From Paraspadella gotoi (taxonomy: Eukaryota > Chaetognatha): a stretch of 64,000 bases of DNA. This document shows positions 51,900-62,849 of this stretch, in pieces. The first letter of the stretch is position 1; each line of letters opens with the position of its first letter. The DNA lies in contig CM119270.1 in assembly GCA_051294375.1 (NCBI GenBank), positions 5,340,152 through 5,404,151 on the forward strand, in the 5' to 3' direction. The notes under the pieces are model-generated. The model was not told the origin of the DNA, ran no database searches, and worked only from the letters and a program-made list of their open reading frames with translations. The translations under genes were made by a program, and so were the position numbers.

Positions 51900-53375
51900 A
51901 TCTTATTTTCGCTCCTCCCCCTTCCGTTCTCCCACCTGTATTGCCTTCTCACTAATCTTGCTCTGTCCCTCTCGCTGTAAACGTCGAAGGTGGCGGCGGG
52001 GCCTTCCCGCCAAGCTTTGGCGGCGCGGGCGGCGGCGCTGACCATGGGCGATCCATGCGGCGGCAGCGGCGGCGGAGGAAAAAAGGCGCGGCGGCCGGTG
52101 AGCGCCTCGTAGCTGTGGCCGCAGCAGCCGGCCGAGTAGCGCCGGTATTGCATCGGCTTCTCTTCGATGGTGACCACCTTTTCCGGCGAGATGGTCACCG
52201 TTTTGGGATTCGAGTGGTCGATCCCTGGTAAACATTGGCCAGTTTAATGTTAAAAATATCTAAATAAAAATAAATATCGAAATATATTAAAAATTAATAA
52301 AATGAATAAATCTAAATGAATATCAAAATAATGTAATCGTCCAGTTTCGTCCGTCACACTTACCCTGTATCATTAGGTTCTCCGGGTTGTGGATGTACTT
52401 GGGCTCCATCGGCTGCAGCTTTCGAATTCGTCCCCACTTGTGGATAAAGTAGAGGATGGATGTCATCCACAGGACGATGACCACGCAGAGGATCGCGATC
52501 TCGGCGGCGCTCAGTGGCCGGGCGTCCGTCTCCAGAGCGAAGCGGTGGGGAGTCGTGCGCTTCGCTGTGGGGGTGTGGGGTGGTGTGGAAGTACCGTTGG
52601 GGGTGCAAGGGTGGGGGAATTGGGTGGTGTTGAGCGGGTGGAAAGGAGGAGGAGTAAAAAAGGTAGGGTGATTATGGGAAATTATTTGGAAAAAAAGAAT
52701 TTAATGGGAGAGAATTAGATCTTTTGATTGGTTGGGCTATTAAAAAATTCATAACTAAAAAAAGATATAGGTAATTATGACACGAACGAGTTGAGAATAA
52801 TTACAAGTTTATTCGCGATTCCACAAGAGTTAGTTCCCGACATATATTCAGTAAAAAGACGACAGAGATATCTCATTCCTCTTCATCTTTCTTCTTTGTC
52901 GATTAGAATTTTAAATTAGGAACTTTGGTTGCAATCAGCCCCCTTGCTTTGCCTGAGTTGATTTTACCATTTTTTTTTATACATGAAAATGATCTTGATC
53001 TTTTCAAGTGGAACCAGCGACCTTTTCGGTGCTAAACTGAGAGAGAGAGAGAGAAAAGAGAGAGAGAGAGAGAGGTCAAAAAAGAGGACTAAGTGCGAGA
53101 GGAGAAAATCAACAAGAAAATTAAGGATGACGACTCATGAGAGGGAGACGTTTTTACTTTTTCTTCGTCTCCGGATTTTCATTTAGGAAAAAGCCGCTTA
53201 GAAAATCCGACTCCTGATTACTTTGTCGTTGGGACACAAAGTTGGCGGGAAATGTTGGCTCCGCCGCCGCGTGGATTCGAACTCGGTACCTTCTTATAAG
53301 AAAACCTTGCCAAGTTAGGAACTTGATTGGATGAATAGAGAAAGAGAGAGAAGAGAGACAGAGAGAGGAAAGAAG

Positions 53376-53434
<59 letters not shown>

Positions 53435-55453
53435 TTATCTGATAATTCTATTGATTTTAAGCTCCTACGGAAATTCATTCAAGCATCCCTCCTTTTTTAA
53501 TTTTTTAATGAATTTTTTTTTCACGCTCCGCTTTCGTTTCATGTAAGAACGAACGGATCTGTTTAATTATCCAACTGTCCGTCAAAATCCGAACCCCCTA
53601 GCGGGAACAGATATTGAAAACGGGCAACAATACTTCACTCTTGCCACGAATGGGCAAAAGAGAGAAACTTCGAAACGGATCTGATTTATCCCACTGATTC
53701 CAGCTCGATTACAATTTACAACTAGTTTCAAACTCTCCAAAGAGATCGTCTCTCCATTGGTTTAATCTCGAAAGACCGACCGACCGACCTTCCGACCCCT
53801 CCCCCCCCCCCAGTTTCCTCTGCCAACCCGTGGATCCGGTGTTGAAGGCAATCTTGGCCGAGGGCGGACTCAGAGGAGAACCGAAGTTGACGAGCGAAGT
53901 GACGAAGACTTCGTAGGTTTGGTTTTCCTCGAGACCGTTGAAGTAGAACTCTCTCTCGATGTTGCTGTGATCGGGAAAGGGGGGGAGGGGGTGGTGGAGA
54001 AGGGGTTGGGGGGGGAAACAAATAAGTAATAATTAACGATTAACCTATTAATGTTTAAGTAGCCACTGGATTGGCTATTTCCGAAGTCTCTACTTAATTT
54101 CTATCGCGTGATATTTATATGATGTACAATGTACATTGTACATTATTCAGTGATTCTGTGAAATGAAACAAGATTATATACCAAATATCTCGTCACATTA
54201 AAAACAATTTCAGGTGAGTTTGATTCGCTTCAAAAAATTCTGCCAAATTTAGAAGGAGGCGGAGCCAGGTGAAAAGAGACGGAAGGAGAAAGAGAAGGAG
54301 AACTTTGGTTGACAGACTTGACAAGTGAGGAAAAAGAAAAGGATCAGGGAAACTCAGTCGTGATGATGACGATGATGACGAGGAGTGATGATAATGATGA
54401 TGATGATTATGATGACAAATGATGGTTGTGTTGATGGTGATGGTCATGATCATGATCACTATGATGGCGATGCTGATGACGAAAGATGATAATGATGATT
54501 ATTGTGATGATGATTTCGATGATGATTATGATGACAAATGATGGTTGTGATGAGGGTGATGGTGATGATCACTATGATGGCGATGATAATTATGTTGTTA
54601 ATGAAGAATCTATGATATATCATTACAATTAGTAAAAAATGTCTCAGGAAATAAAAAGGAATTGAAAAGGAGAATATGAGGTGAGGACTGAAAAGGCTTC
54701 GAATCTGAGGCGAGAAAGAAAGAGTGATGTGGGAGTCAGAATCTGAAAAGGAAAAAAAAGATAAAAAAATAGAGAGGGGAGATCGGGGCCGGGGTGGAAG
54801 GGGAAAAAAAGAAAGAAGAACGAGGAAAAAAGAAAAACTCTGAGATGAGAAAAGAAATTTGTTCCACATCGACTTTAATGAACTCGTGATTAAGAAGAAG
54901 AAAAAAAAAAAGAAAGAGGAAAGTCGGTTGATTGTTTTTCTTCCGAGTTTGAAAGTCAAATCTAGAAAACAATGACGACGACGACTACAAAATCATTTTC
55001 AAGAATCGTCATCGTCAACAACAGCATTTTCGTCATCATCACCATCGTTAATATCTTTGCTCAAACTATCAAAATTAACACCATCGTTGTCTTCGTCATA
55101 ATCATCATCACCATTATTATCATCGGTATCAACAACAAGATTATCGCTATCATAGTATTCATCATAATCAACATCATCGTTATTATCAGCGTTATCAACA
55201 AAATCATCATAATCTTTAATATCACAGTAAATCGATACCGTCACTCGATCTCTCATCATTCATTATCATCATCACATCATCATCATTCATCATATATCAT
55301 CATCATCATCATCATCATCATCATTATTATTATTTGGGTAAAAAAGGAAATTCGATTGGTCGACGCGCGAGTTTAATTAGAGACGATTTTTGGCCGGTCG
55401 GCTTGTCAGTCTGTCTGTTTTAAGCCCGCTCTCTCTTCTCTCTTCTCTCTCTC

Positions 55454-55509
<56 letters not shown>

Positions 55510-58339
55510 ATCTCCACGTTCTTCTTCCTCTGTCATCTTCAATCTCGCGTTTTTTTTAACTTCGCAAGCTCGACTTCGTTTCGACCAGCACGATTATCGT
55601 TTTCGACTATCAAATATGGTTTTTGACTTTTTCATTTTAATTTTTTTGCAACCCCCACAGTGTTTGGATTAATTTCAGATCCACCAAACGATGGCATTCC
55701 TCACTTTCCTCTTAACGGGAACGTCGACTCACGTCATCCTCGTCCACTTCTCCTTCGACTACTCTCGCCGTCTTCAAGACTTCGCCGATAAGATCGCCCG
55801 TGCCAGCCGACTGGGCCGCCCCTTCGAGGCCGCCGAGGCCGCGTTCCAACTCCGACAGTGCCGTGGCGACTTCATGTTCTCCGTCGCCCTCTTCGTCGAG
55901 AGTCGGGCGCCTTTGGAGGCGAAGGCGTTGACGGAGGCTTTGAGCAGAATCGCCGCGGATAATCCGATGCTGCGGATGCGGATCGACGGCGAGGGGGAGA
56001 AAGAATTCGTCAAACCTTTCGACTCCGCCGTGGGTCCACTGTAGACAGTCAACATGCTTAAAGGTGACGTTCATGGCAGTGCCAAGGGGGCGTTAGCGGC
56101 GCCACGCATCGCGGCGTCCCTAACGTAACCCAGCACGGCGTCTTGATCTTTACCTTTCATCACGCGATCGCCGATGGAAAATCCGCGTTGACGATCGGCG
56201 GACAGATGGCGACAGATGGCGGACGAGGTTCGAGGGGGAGATGCTACCTTCCTATCGCGAGTTTCTTGGCAAAGAAATAATAAGAATTTCTCGACCGAAG
56301 AAAATCTTTCTTTACTCGAGATACCAACTGAGAAAGATGAAGATAGATATTAATTCATTTAATTCAATTCAAAACTTAACCGGATGCATGATTGAACCGT
56401 ATTTGAACCTCTTTGAACCTCTTTGAATCCTCTTTGAGCACGAGCAAGAAATAGTAAAACCACAGATGACAAATTCTATTTTCCTGACATTCACAAATCC
56501 ACCTGCCGGTCCGCCGCCTTCTTCGTCGGCAACGTCGCTCTCACTCACTCTCACTGAACATTTTATCCTCTCCCTTCTTGGCAGGCTACACCGGACGATT
56601 TCCTTCTTGGGAGGCGGAGATTTCGGAGGAGGAGGGGGAGAGTCGACGCGGGAGGCGTGGAGACTGGAGAGGGCGTTGAGGAGAGTCGCGGGCGAGAATG
56701 TGGACTCGGTCGAGGAGGAGTTAAGGGGAAGAGAGGCTACATCCATTTTTTTTTACTTAAGAAATATTATTAATGATTTATACTAATATACTTGGATATA
56801 CTTTTCAATGACTATGAGAAACTATGATATCCCTCGTTAAAGTGTTTTTAAATGAATCCAGGGTATGATAGAATTAAACGAAACCTGTACAAGCGAACAG
56901 GAAACTTTCGGATTTGAATTGATCAATTAACTAGGGTAGGAATTGGGGAAAAAAACGTTAAAAAATATAAGTTAAATAAGTAAAAAAAAAAAGAAAAAGA
57001 TGTAACGTTTTAGCGGAAAAAATCGGAAAAAATTCTCGAAGGTCGAATGCAGTTTTAATGTAATTCGGTGGAAAAGAGATGGGGAAAAAAATTTTGAATT
57101 TCGTTGGAAAAAACGAAAGTTTAAAAAAATGAAAGCTGAAAAAAAAAAGAAAAGAAACCGCTTACGTTTTGAAAAATTTAAGTGATTAACTGGTCTGTTC
57201 GTTCGGAAAACTAGAATTTAAAAAAAAAAATTAAAGTTACTACTTAAAATGAGCACGTTTAAAAGGCAACCTTTTAATTTTTTTTTGATATTTCACAAGG
57301 GTTGGAATTTTGAGTTTTCAAGTTCTACATCGTCAATAACTCGGACGAGAGTTAAATCCAACGGGGAAGAGAATATTTATTTTTTATATATTATATAAAT
57401 TATATAAATTATTATTAAATAACCACGAAATAACCTCAAAAAAAAAAGAAGCAAAAACAAAGACCCAATAAAATTCTAAATAAGAGAAACAAAAAGAAAC
57501 AAAAAACCTGTCTAACCAAAATAGAGAAAAGGACACAATCTGTTGAAAAAAAAACAAAAAAAAACAGTGACACAGTATTTTCGAGAGCAGATGGCGACAG
57601 AAGTGGGAATGATGGGCGAGGATAAAGTATTTACGGAATGGAAACCCCGTTTTTTTCTTTTAGTTTTTTTTTTCATTTTTGGTTGAGAGGATTTTATGAG
57701 AAAGAAGGTTTCCATTCTCCTTCGAGCGAAAGTGTTTAGTCTCACTTCCACCGACTTCAAAATGTATGAGGAGAGATGATGGAAGTTATTTGGGTATGTA
57801 ACGGGAGAAAAAAAAAAACCAAAGGAGGCGACATCTGGGGAGCGAGAGTGAAATAAAGAAAAAAGAACTATAGGGAGAATTTTTTTAAATAAATTAACTC
57901 TTTTAATGTTTATAAAAGAGTGGCACTCAACGTAAATCAATTTGACCCAAAATGATCCACCACCACTTGAAAATGAGATTGATGAAATCTCAATCTCATT
58001 TAGCCTTATTCTAAGAATCTGTCTCTTACAGTTATTGCTCATGTAGTACGCAGGGAATCAAACAATTAAAAAACATTCTTAAATTAAGTAAAAAAAAGGA
58101 AACGGAAGAAAAGATGACGCGAACAAAAACTATATGTAAAGAAATAATAAGAAAACATCAGATCTAATAAGTAAAACACCCAGAAAAGAGGAAACTAGGA
58201 ACATTTAGCGGAAAACTTTAAAAAAATAAAAAATAGGCGGAAATAGGAAATCCTTTCATCAAATTTCACGATATATCAATAACGACTTACTTTATCTCCA
58301 TAACGATTCTGTAGGGTTGGGAAATCGGCTGAAGCGTGA
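32437..58339 (-). CDS. Single-pass membrane protein with fibronectin type III domain (5' end outside window)
   Basis: Seven minus-strand exons join in phase: 58291-58339, 53828-53964, 52364-52564, 51953-52224, 51341-51486, 33011-33166, 32437-32653 (TGA). They give 391 residues. Order: second half of an FN3 domain (PYRIVMEI, then FNGLEENQTYEVFVTSLVN, GSPLSPPSAK), linker, TM helix (AEIAILCVVIVLWMTSILYF) followed by a basic stop-transfer HKWGRIRK, then a ~270-residue cytoplasmic part with a conserved-looking EPKYIHNPENLMIQG, Pro/Ala-rich stretches, a QQQQ helix and the C-terminus TEIPCPIPD. It is likely a type I surface receptor or adhesion protein; I do not recognise the family. The 53828 exon ends on a weak donor (GTTGGC). 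The intron between 33166 and 51341 is 18.2 kb, nearly all nested retroelement; the intron 53965-58290 holds an acyltransferase-like gene on the other strand. Confidence 0.8.
33387..33617. repeat. Left terminal repeat of the TRIM-like element
   Basis: 231 bp, TG...CA. It contains a perfect 8-bp stem with 3-nt loop (ctgtaaca-cca-tgttacag, 33462-33480). Confidence 0.8.
33972..34777 (+). repeat. 5' LTR of BEL/Pao element
   Basis: 806 bp, alignable along its length to 50330-51125 with many small indels. A TGG-starting candidate primer-binding site lies at 34794, 17 nt inside; the tRNA was not assigned. Confidence 0.9.
35526..38170 (+). pseudogene. BEL/Pao gag region, frame-broken
   Basis: After a ~750-bp leader, several overlapping + frames together read as a Gag-like, Arg/Glu-rich protein. 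The diagnostic part is its end: a CPHC...H knuckle at ~37954 and a second Cys/His cluster with ASNCLGK and CPTKERCFL at ~38070-38135, as in BEL/Pao Gag C-termini. Multiple frameshifts and stops. The start is approximate. Confidence 0.6.
38180..42395 (+). pseudogene. BEL/Pao pol region (protease, RT, RNase H, integrase), frame-broken
   Basis: In order: an aspartic-protease-type segment near 38.28-38.56 kb; the RT core with VHVFGAKSSPTCA (39575-39613), the BEL/Pao form of the palm region; FDPMGFVAPF (40044-40073) of the A17/Pao domain; RNase H with HIFCDAS (~40264) and NPADIASRG (~40630-40660); the integrase zinc-binding segment ending CVYCQK (~41430), the catalytic core with SDNATNFQ (~41699-41724); and a C-terminal segment near 42.1-42.39 kb. 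Frames shift repeatedly. Whether that is decay or sequencing noise cannot be settled here. It would have encoded the replication and integration enzymes of the element. Confidence 0.8.
43230..44940. other. GC-rich block of unknown nature inside the BEL/Pao 3' region
   Basis: About 1.7 kb, sharply GC-richer than both flanks. It has many short hairpins (for example CTTCCCGAAAGGGGAG near 43710) and open frames on both strands up to 282 codons (43850-44698, minus). On the + strand one frame includes RGPCGTCGICK. No family is recognised. It may be a nested non-LTR element or captured sequence, or structured RNA; the long frames alone mean little at this GC content. Confidence 0.4.
45440..45625. 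repeat. Four related CTGCG..GGCCA motifs in the BEL/Pao 3' region
   Basis: CTGCGTCCGTATTACGGCCA, CTGCGTTCCGTAACCGCGGCCAGG, CTGCGACCGTAACCGCGGCCAGG-type and CTGCGTCCGTCTCTACGGCCA occur within ~170 bp. Each has a partial dyad (CCGTA..TACGG). Function is unknown. Confidence 0.7.
50330..51125 (+). repeat. 3' LTR of BEL/Pao element
   Basis: 796 bp, TGTTACG...AACA. Relative to the 5' LTR it has an extra tandem run of GCTTTAGCTTCCG units at about 50836-50892. Confidence 0.9.
51515..51910. repeat. (GA)n and (TTTC)n simple repeats
   Basis: GA-rich run 51515-51625 followed by TTTC-rich run 51675-51902, in the intron between two host-gene exons. Long Phe/Ser or Lys/Glu frames here are by-products. Confidence 0.95.
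53038..53436. repeat. (GA)n microsatellites
   Basis: Runs at 53038-53075 and 53338-53436 within the intron between the FN3 and TM exons. Confidence 0.9.
54355..55335. repeat. Opposed (GAT)n and (ATC)n arrays
   Basis: A GATGAT-rich array at 54355-54600 and an ATCATC-rich array at 55005-55330 are complementary in composition and orientation, separated by ~400 bp, so they can pair as a long imperfect hairpin. The first array itself contains two copies of a ~120-bp unit (ATGACAAATGATGGTTGTG at ~54412 and ~54531). Confidence 0.85.
55428..55515. repeat. (CT)n microsatellite
   Basis: TCTC-rich run just upstream of the acyltransferase-like exon. Confidence 0.9.
55691..56240 (+). CDS. Partial condensation/acyltransferase-like gene nested in an intron
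   Basis: ATG at 55691 follows a TTTCAG acceptor. The frame 55691-56030 reads RLGRPFEAAEA..., a helix-rich segment and ALSRIAADNPMLRMRIDGEG, resembling the N-terminal half of CoA-dependent acyltransferase/NRPS-condensation-fold proteins, where two partners' first halves end in a 'hP.LR.R' strand. Downstream, in another frame, IFTFHHAIADGKSAL (HHxxxDG at 56158-56178) is the catalytic histidine motif of that superfamily. A 50-bp intron (GTGGGT 56031 to GGCAG 56080) would join them in phase; a frameshift is the alternative. Further parts near 56240-56300 and 56585-56745 may be exons, but I cannot join them. The C-terminal half is missing or broken, so it may be a pseudogene. Substrate unknown. 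Confidence 0.5.
56250..58290. other. Intron sequence with little recognisable content
   Basis: A GC-rich patch at 56585-56745 follows a CTTGGCAG acceptor-like site on the + strand and may belong to the acyltransferase-like gene. The remainder is A-rich low-complexity intron of the FN3 membrane-protein gene. Long minus frames at 57512-58042 look like composition artefacts. Confidence 0.5.
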
Positions 58340-58975
58340 CTGAAAGAAAGAAAGAAACATTAGTTGGTATCATGTATTTTTTCTTTATTGAGAGTCTCGC
58401 TATTGTTGTTAAATTAAATATTAAATATTAAATTAAATAATCTTTAAGCTATCGATGAGAAACAATAACAAATATAGTAAATATTTTTTTTAAAAGGCGT
58501 AGTTACCGCTCAAATTCTTTTTTTTCTTCGTTATTTTCTGTCGTCAAAGGTTAATGAAAACTCAAAAATATTTTTAAGAGAAAAGAAGTATAAACAAGAG
58601 AAAAAATGGAAGGAAGAAGGGAAGAAGGTAAAAATGAAAATGGAAGGAAAAGGGAAAAAATGGAAAAGGGACAACTGGGTATGGGGATTGAGGAAAGTCT
58701 GGGAGGTTGAAAGCGAAAGCGAGAAGAAAATTATTTTTTTGTTTTTGTTTTTTTCCGGAAATAACTTTTTTTTTTGCTCCGAAAATCCCTCCATTTTTCG
58801 CCGCTTAACTTAACTGCAGATTCTCATATTGACATTCCACACGACATTCTCGCGTTTATCCTCGGCTTACGATTTCGATCTCGCGATTCCATTCCTCACT
58901 TTCCGTCGGTTTTTTTTGTTCCGGCAAGATTTTCTCCTCTCTCGCTGAGAAATTGGTGCAACCAATATTAAAATT

Positions 58976-59200
58976 ATTCATTCATTCATTCTTCATTCAT
59001 TCATTCATTCATTCATTCATTTATTAATTCATTCATTCATTCACTCATTCATTCATTCATTCATTCATTCACTCATTCATTCATTTATTCATTCATTCAC
59101 TCATTATTCATTCAACAAGCTATCTTAACTCCTGACCTTGGACAAGATAATGACAAAAGCAAACACTTCCAGCTTTCGCAGTCTTGTTTATTAACTTTCC
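58976..59200 (-). repeat. SINE-like copy (inverted) with long (ATTC)n tail
   Basis: ATTC repeat 58976-59113 joins CAAGCTATCTTAACTCCTGA... to ~59200, the reverse complement of the repeat seen at 62541 (GGCAAGATAGCTTG core). The tail is the expanded 3' simple repeat of the element. Confidence 0.7.
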
Positions 59201-61479
59201 ATCAATGTCAATTAATCAATATTTAATAGTTTTTTAATTCTTTCAATTAGAAAAAAAAAAGACGAATCCCCTTCTTCTTTGTTACTGTGACTAAACGGGA
59301 TTTCTTCCGTGTTTCTTACTTTCTACTCACCGCAAAACTATCTCTTTCTTCAATCCTTACTTGGAGTGATTTCACACTCTTCAGTCTTCACTGCTCACCC
59401 CGCTCCCTTCATAATTCACGTTCGCCTTTCACGCACGACTTCACTCATTCCCCAACTCACTCGCTAATATTTCATTCCCACTACGATTTCTCGCTCGCTA
59501 TTTCTTTTCCTCACCATCGGTTATTTCTCCCGCTCTCTCTTTAGAGAAAAAGAGAGAAAGAGAGAATTCGTCTCGTTCTCTCTCTCTCTAGAGAATGAGC
59601 ATCGTGGGCGAATCGAGGACCCGATCAAAGATTCCTTTATATTTCCACTTCTATTCAAAACTGCATAGTCACGGCCCAGAAAAAATTATATCAATATGGG
59701 CAGATTTTCGAAAAGGCTTGGCGTCTGGGAAGCCATAGGAGGTAGAGCGCATCGAAATCTCCCATTTAATCATGCCCAAAATGTATTTAAATATGACTGT
59801 CATTGGTCTTTTTCCCTATTCCAAGAAAACACTCCTGGCTCTTGAGTAAAAAAGACCAAAATCATATCATAGTACAGTTTTTCCGAACGCTTATTTCTTC
59901 TCTAGCATGAATGAAAAAAACCAAAATAAAATTCTTGGCAACTTATATGCTTGATAAAGCAATCAAATGAACTGGTTTTTAGTGAAAACTGCATAGTCAA
60001 GCCTTCATTTTTTCAATTTGAAACAAATTGACAGAAACTTATTGGATATTTACTGATTCAAAATCAAGGTTAGAGCGGCGGGCTTCTAATTCAAAGCGTT
60101 TTCTCAATATATGCAAATTTAAAAAAAAGTCCCAATAAAAACTCATTAAAAACAAAAATCGTCGCACCAGTGATTGCTTGTGAGTCCCAATGCTCTAGAA
60201 ATATAAATTTTTAAAAATTTATAAATTATATTATATTAGAAGAATATTATATATTTTATATAATATAATTATAGTTTTAAAAATAAATTTTTTTTATTCA
60301 ATCTGAGAAAGTAGTACCTATATATTATATATATATGTATAAAAAAAATATATTTTACAATTTAAAATTATTTTACTGAATTTTTTTTAAATCAAGTTAA
60401 TGGATAATTTAAAATTATAAGATTAAAAATAAAAATTTTAATTTTAATAAAAATATATAATTATATTAATATAATAAATTTAAAAAATTTTAATTTTTTA
60501 ATTTTAATAATAATAATATAATAATAATATAATAAATATAATAATAAATTAAAATAAATTTTTTTTTTAATTATTTTTTTTAATTATAATTATTATTTTA
60601 TTATTATTATTATTATTTTATTATTATTATATTATCTGATAATAATATATATTTATTATTAAATAATTTTATTTTATTTATTTAAATTATAAAAAAATAT
60701 GTTTTAATTAATTTTATATATTGAAATAAATTTTAAAAATATTTTATAATTCACATATAATAGAAAAATATTTTTAACTGAACAGGATTTTTTAAATTCA
60801 GGCCCAGGATCTCACTGTGCGCCGGTTCTAAGCTTAGTACTACGCATAGTATATATTCTTTGTGGGATTCAAAAACGAGCCTCGATTTAAAGGAGAAGTT
60901 GAATGGTTTGAAGAATCGATTTTTGCGAATTGCTTTTTGGCGGATTACTTTTTGAACGGATTGTCGGGAATTATATGAAAATTAGCATGTAGATAATAGT
61001 TTCAATTGTCTATCTGAGACGCTACAAAGTTTGATATAAAACAATGAGTTTGTTTTAGAAATTGGCTCCCATCCACTGGTCTCGCTCTTTCTCCATTTCG
61101 CTGATTCCAGATTTTCTCACCCAGCGAAATCACCGCGTTCGCTCATTTTTCAGTCCGACGTATGATCCACCAGAGGTCGTGGGGGGTGGTGGCTTATGTG
61201 GGGGGGGCAAAGGACGGCGCCGAGGGGATGCAGTGGGGGGGGACGTCACGAGGCAGACGGAGAGACGATGTTGCGTCACCGGGAACCTTGCGTGACAATG
61301 GAATCTGACAACGAATGGCATCAAAGCGGCGCCGTTAATTTACGTGCGAGTGGAAAAAGGTCGAGTGATGTGAAGACTGAAGAAGAGATGAGAGAGTAAC
61401 AGGTAAAAGTATGACAATCGATGTGCGAGAAATGAGGGATTCCTAAATTTATCTGTGGATAAGGCGCTAAGTGGGCTGA

Positions 61480-61705
61480 AGATGACTATCCGTAACTTCT
61501 ATAACGCCCTCTAACAGACATGGAATGGGTCCTGGGCTTGGAACCAGGCTTGAGGGCTTTCCACGACCCCAAGGCGGCTTACGGCAGTCCTCACACTTCC
61601 CGCAGGGAAGGTCATGAGCTGATGGCTTTACTCAATGAGCCACCGGGTCACAAGTGAAGGTGTCGTGCTTAGAGGCGGGGTGAACTTTGCTATGCCCGAC
61701 TACAT
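61480..61705. repeat. Structured GC-rich repeat-like segment
   Basis: Rich in short hairpins (CCTGG-gcttgga-ACCAGG at ~61532-61550, then CCCAAGGCGGC and AGCCACCGGGTCAC). It looks like an RNA-derived or SINE-type element, but no known snRNA, tRNA or 7SL motif is recognised. Confidence 0.35.
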
Positions 61706-62091
61706 ATCTATTTAAAAGGCGAAAAATGATTATATTTAAAAAGACGGTATTAGGGCACTACAAGAGGCAGCGAAAATGAGTTAATACTGTAACGGGATTA
61801 GAGAGAAAGACTGTCATAAAACTTTATAACGCAAAAGGTTCTGTTGTGCTGAAGACACCGGCGCGACTTAATAGGCCATCGTGGCGCCGTAAAAAAAAAA
61901 TGGCGTATCGCTCGAAAGCAGCGTCGCGCCATCTACGATTTTAGAAAAGGTCGGGACGGCGAACCGTGGCGCGGGTACAGACGATGACGTGACGCGCTAC
62001 GCGGAGACTGACGATGACGTGACGCGCCACGCGGAGGCGAGATGGCGTTGGCGGCGCGCAAACAAACGCCCGAAAAAAATTGGACGGGTAC

Positions 62092-62112
62092 ACAGAGAGA
62101 GAGAGAGAGAGA

Positions 62113-62147
<35 letters not shown>

Positions 62148-62195
62148 GGGAGAGAGAGAAGAGAGAGAGAGAGAGAAGAGAAGTGACCCGATGAG

Positions 62196-62228
<33 letters not shown>
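62092..62228. repeat. (GA)n microsatellite
   Basis: Interrupted GA run of about 135 bp. Confidence 0.95.
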
Positions 62229-62231
<3 letters not shown>

Positions 62232-62540
62232 AATGGAGGTTAAAGGAGGAATTTTGACGCGTTGAATAAATGGACGCGAGTCTCTTGGACGAAGAGGATT
62301 CCAAGCGATTTTATGGGCGGAATTTTATGGAATTTCGAATGAGAATAAAGGAATTTGATGTCCCGACCGATGCACTGGTCGATGGTTGAGAGGATTAAGT
62401 GATCGCGGGGAGGGCCAGGGTGAATGGTTTTGTATTTTAGTATTATCTATATGAAATGAGATAAGATAAAATATTATAATATAATACAATTGAAACAATT
62501 GAAACATTCTTTGAAATATTTTCCACTTCATTGATAGCGA

Positions 62541-62736
62541 AGCCAGGTACTCTGGGAGTGAATAAACGAGACTGTGAGAGAGTCTTGATTGAAAGCTTGC
62601 AGGGTCCTACTATGTCATTATCTTGTAAGAGTGCTGGAGGCCTTAAACCACCAAATCCTGTCCAAAGTCAGGGGCAAGATAGCTTATTTATTAAATGAAT
62701 GGGTAATTTTTATATTGGTTGTACCAATTTCATAAA
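62541..62736 (+). repeat. SINE-like dispersed repeat, best copy
   Basis: AGCCAGGTACTCTGGGAGTG... GGGGCAAGATAGCTTATTTA then ATGAATGG and TTGGTTGTACCAATTTC. It serves as the reference for the family in this window. Part of its tail (TAATTTTATATTGGTTG) is repeated again at 62760-62785. Confidence 0.8.
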
Positions 62737-62824
62737 TATATAATCAATTGAACGAATGGATAATTTTATATTGGTTGCCATATTTCATATATGATAAAAT
62801 ATATTATAATATACGTATATATAT

Positions 62825-62849
62825 NNNNNNNNNNNNNNNNNNNNNNNNN
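62825..62849. other. Assembly gap (25 N)
   Basis: Fixed-size scaffold gap at the left edge of the satellite array. Confidence 1.

Larger units (their letters stand above)
58340..62090. other. Non-coding region right of the last recognised exon
   Basis: No exon that could complete the FN3 domain was found, so the gene's 5' part probably lies beyond 64 kb. 60190-60790 is almost pure A/T. A GC-rich patch at 61150-61400 contains a short + frame starting MESDNEWHQSGAV (61298-61399), unsupported by other evidence. Confidence 0.5.

Noticed and set aside
51639-52041. Phe/Ser/Leu-rich open frames resembling membrane proteins
   Set aside because: Translation of a TTTC repeat.
54473-54484. CTGATGA directly followed by CGAAA, suggesting a second hammerhead
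   Set aside because: No stem II between the two motifs; chance occurrence in a GAT repeat.
54736-55376. Ile-rich or Asp-rich open frames
   Set aside because: Translation of ATC/GAT arrays on either strand.
57512-58042. 176-codon minus-strand frame
   Set aside because: A/T-rich composition, no domain, no splice support; lies in an intron of a same-strand gene whose phases skip it.
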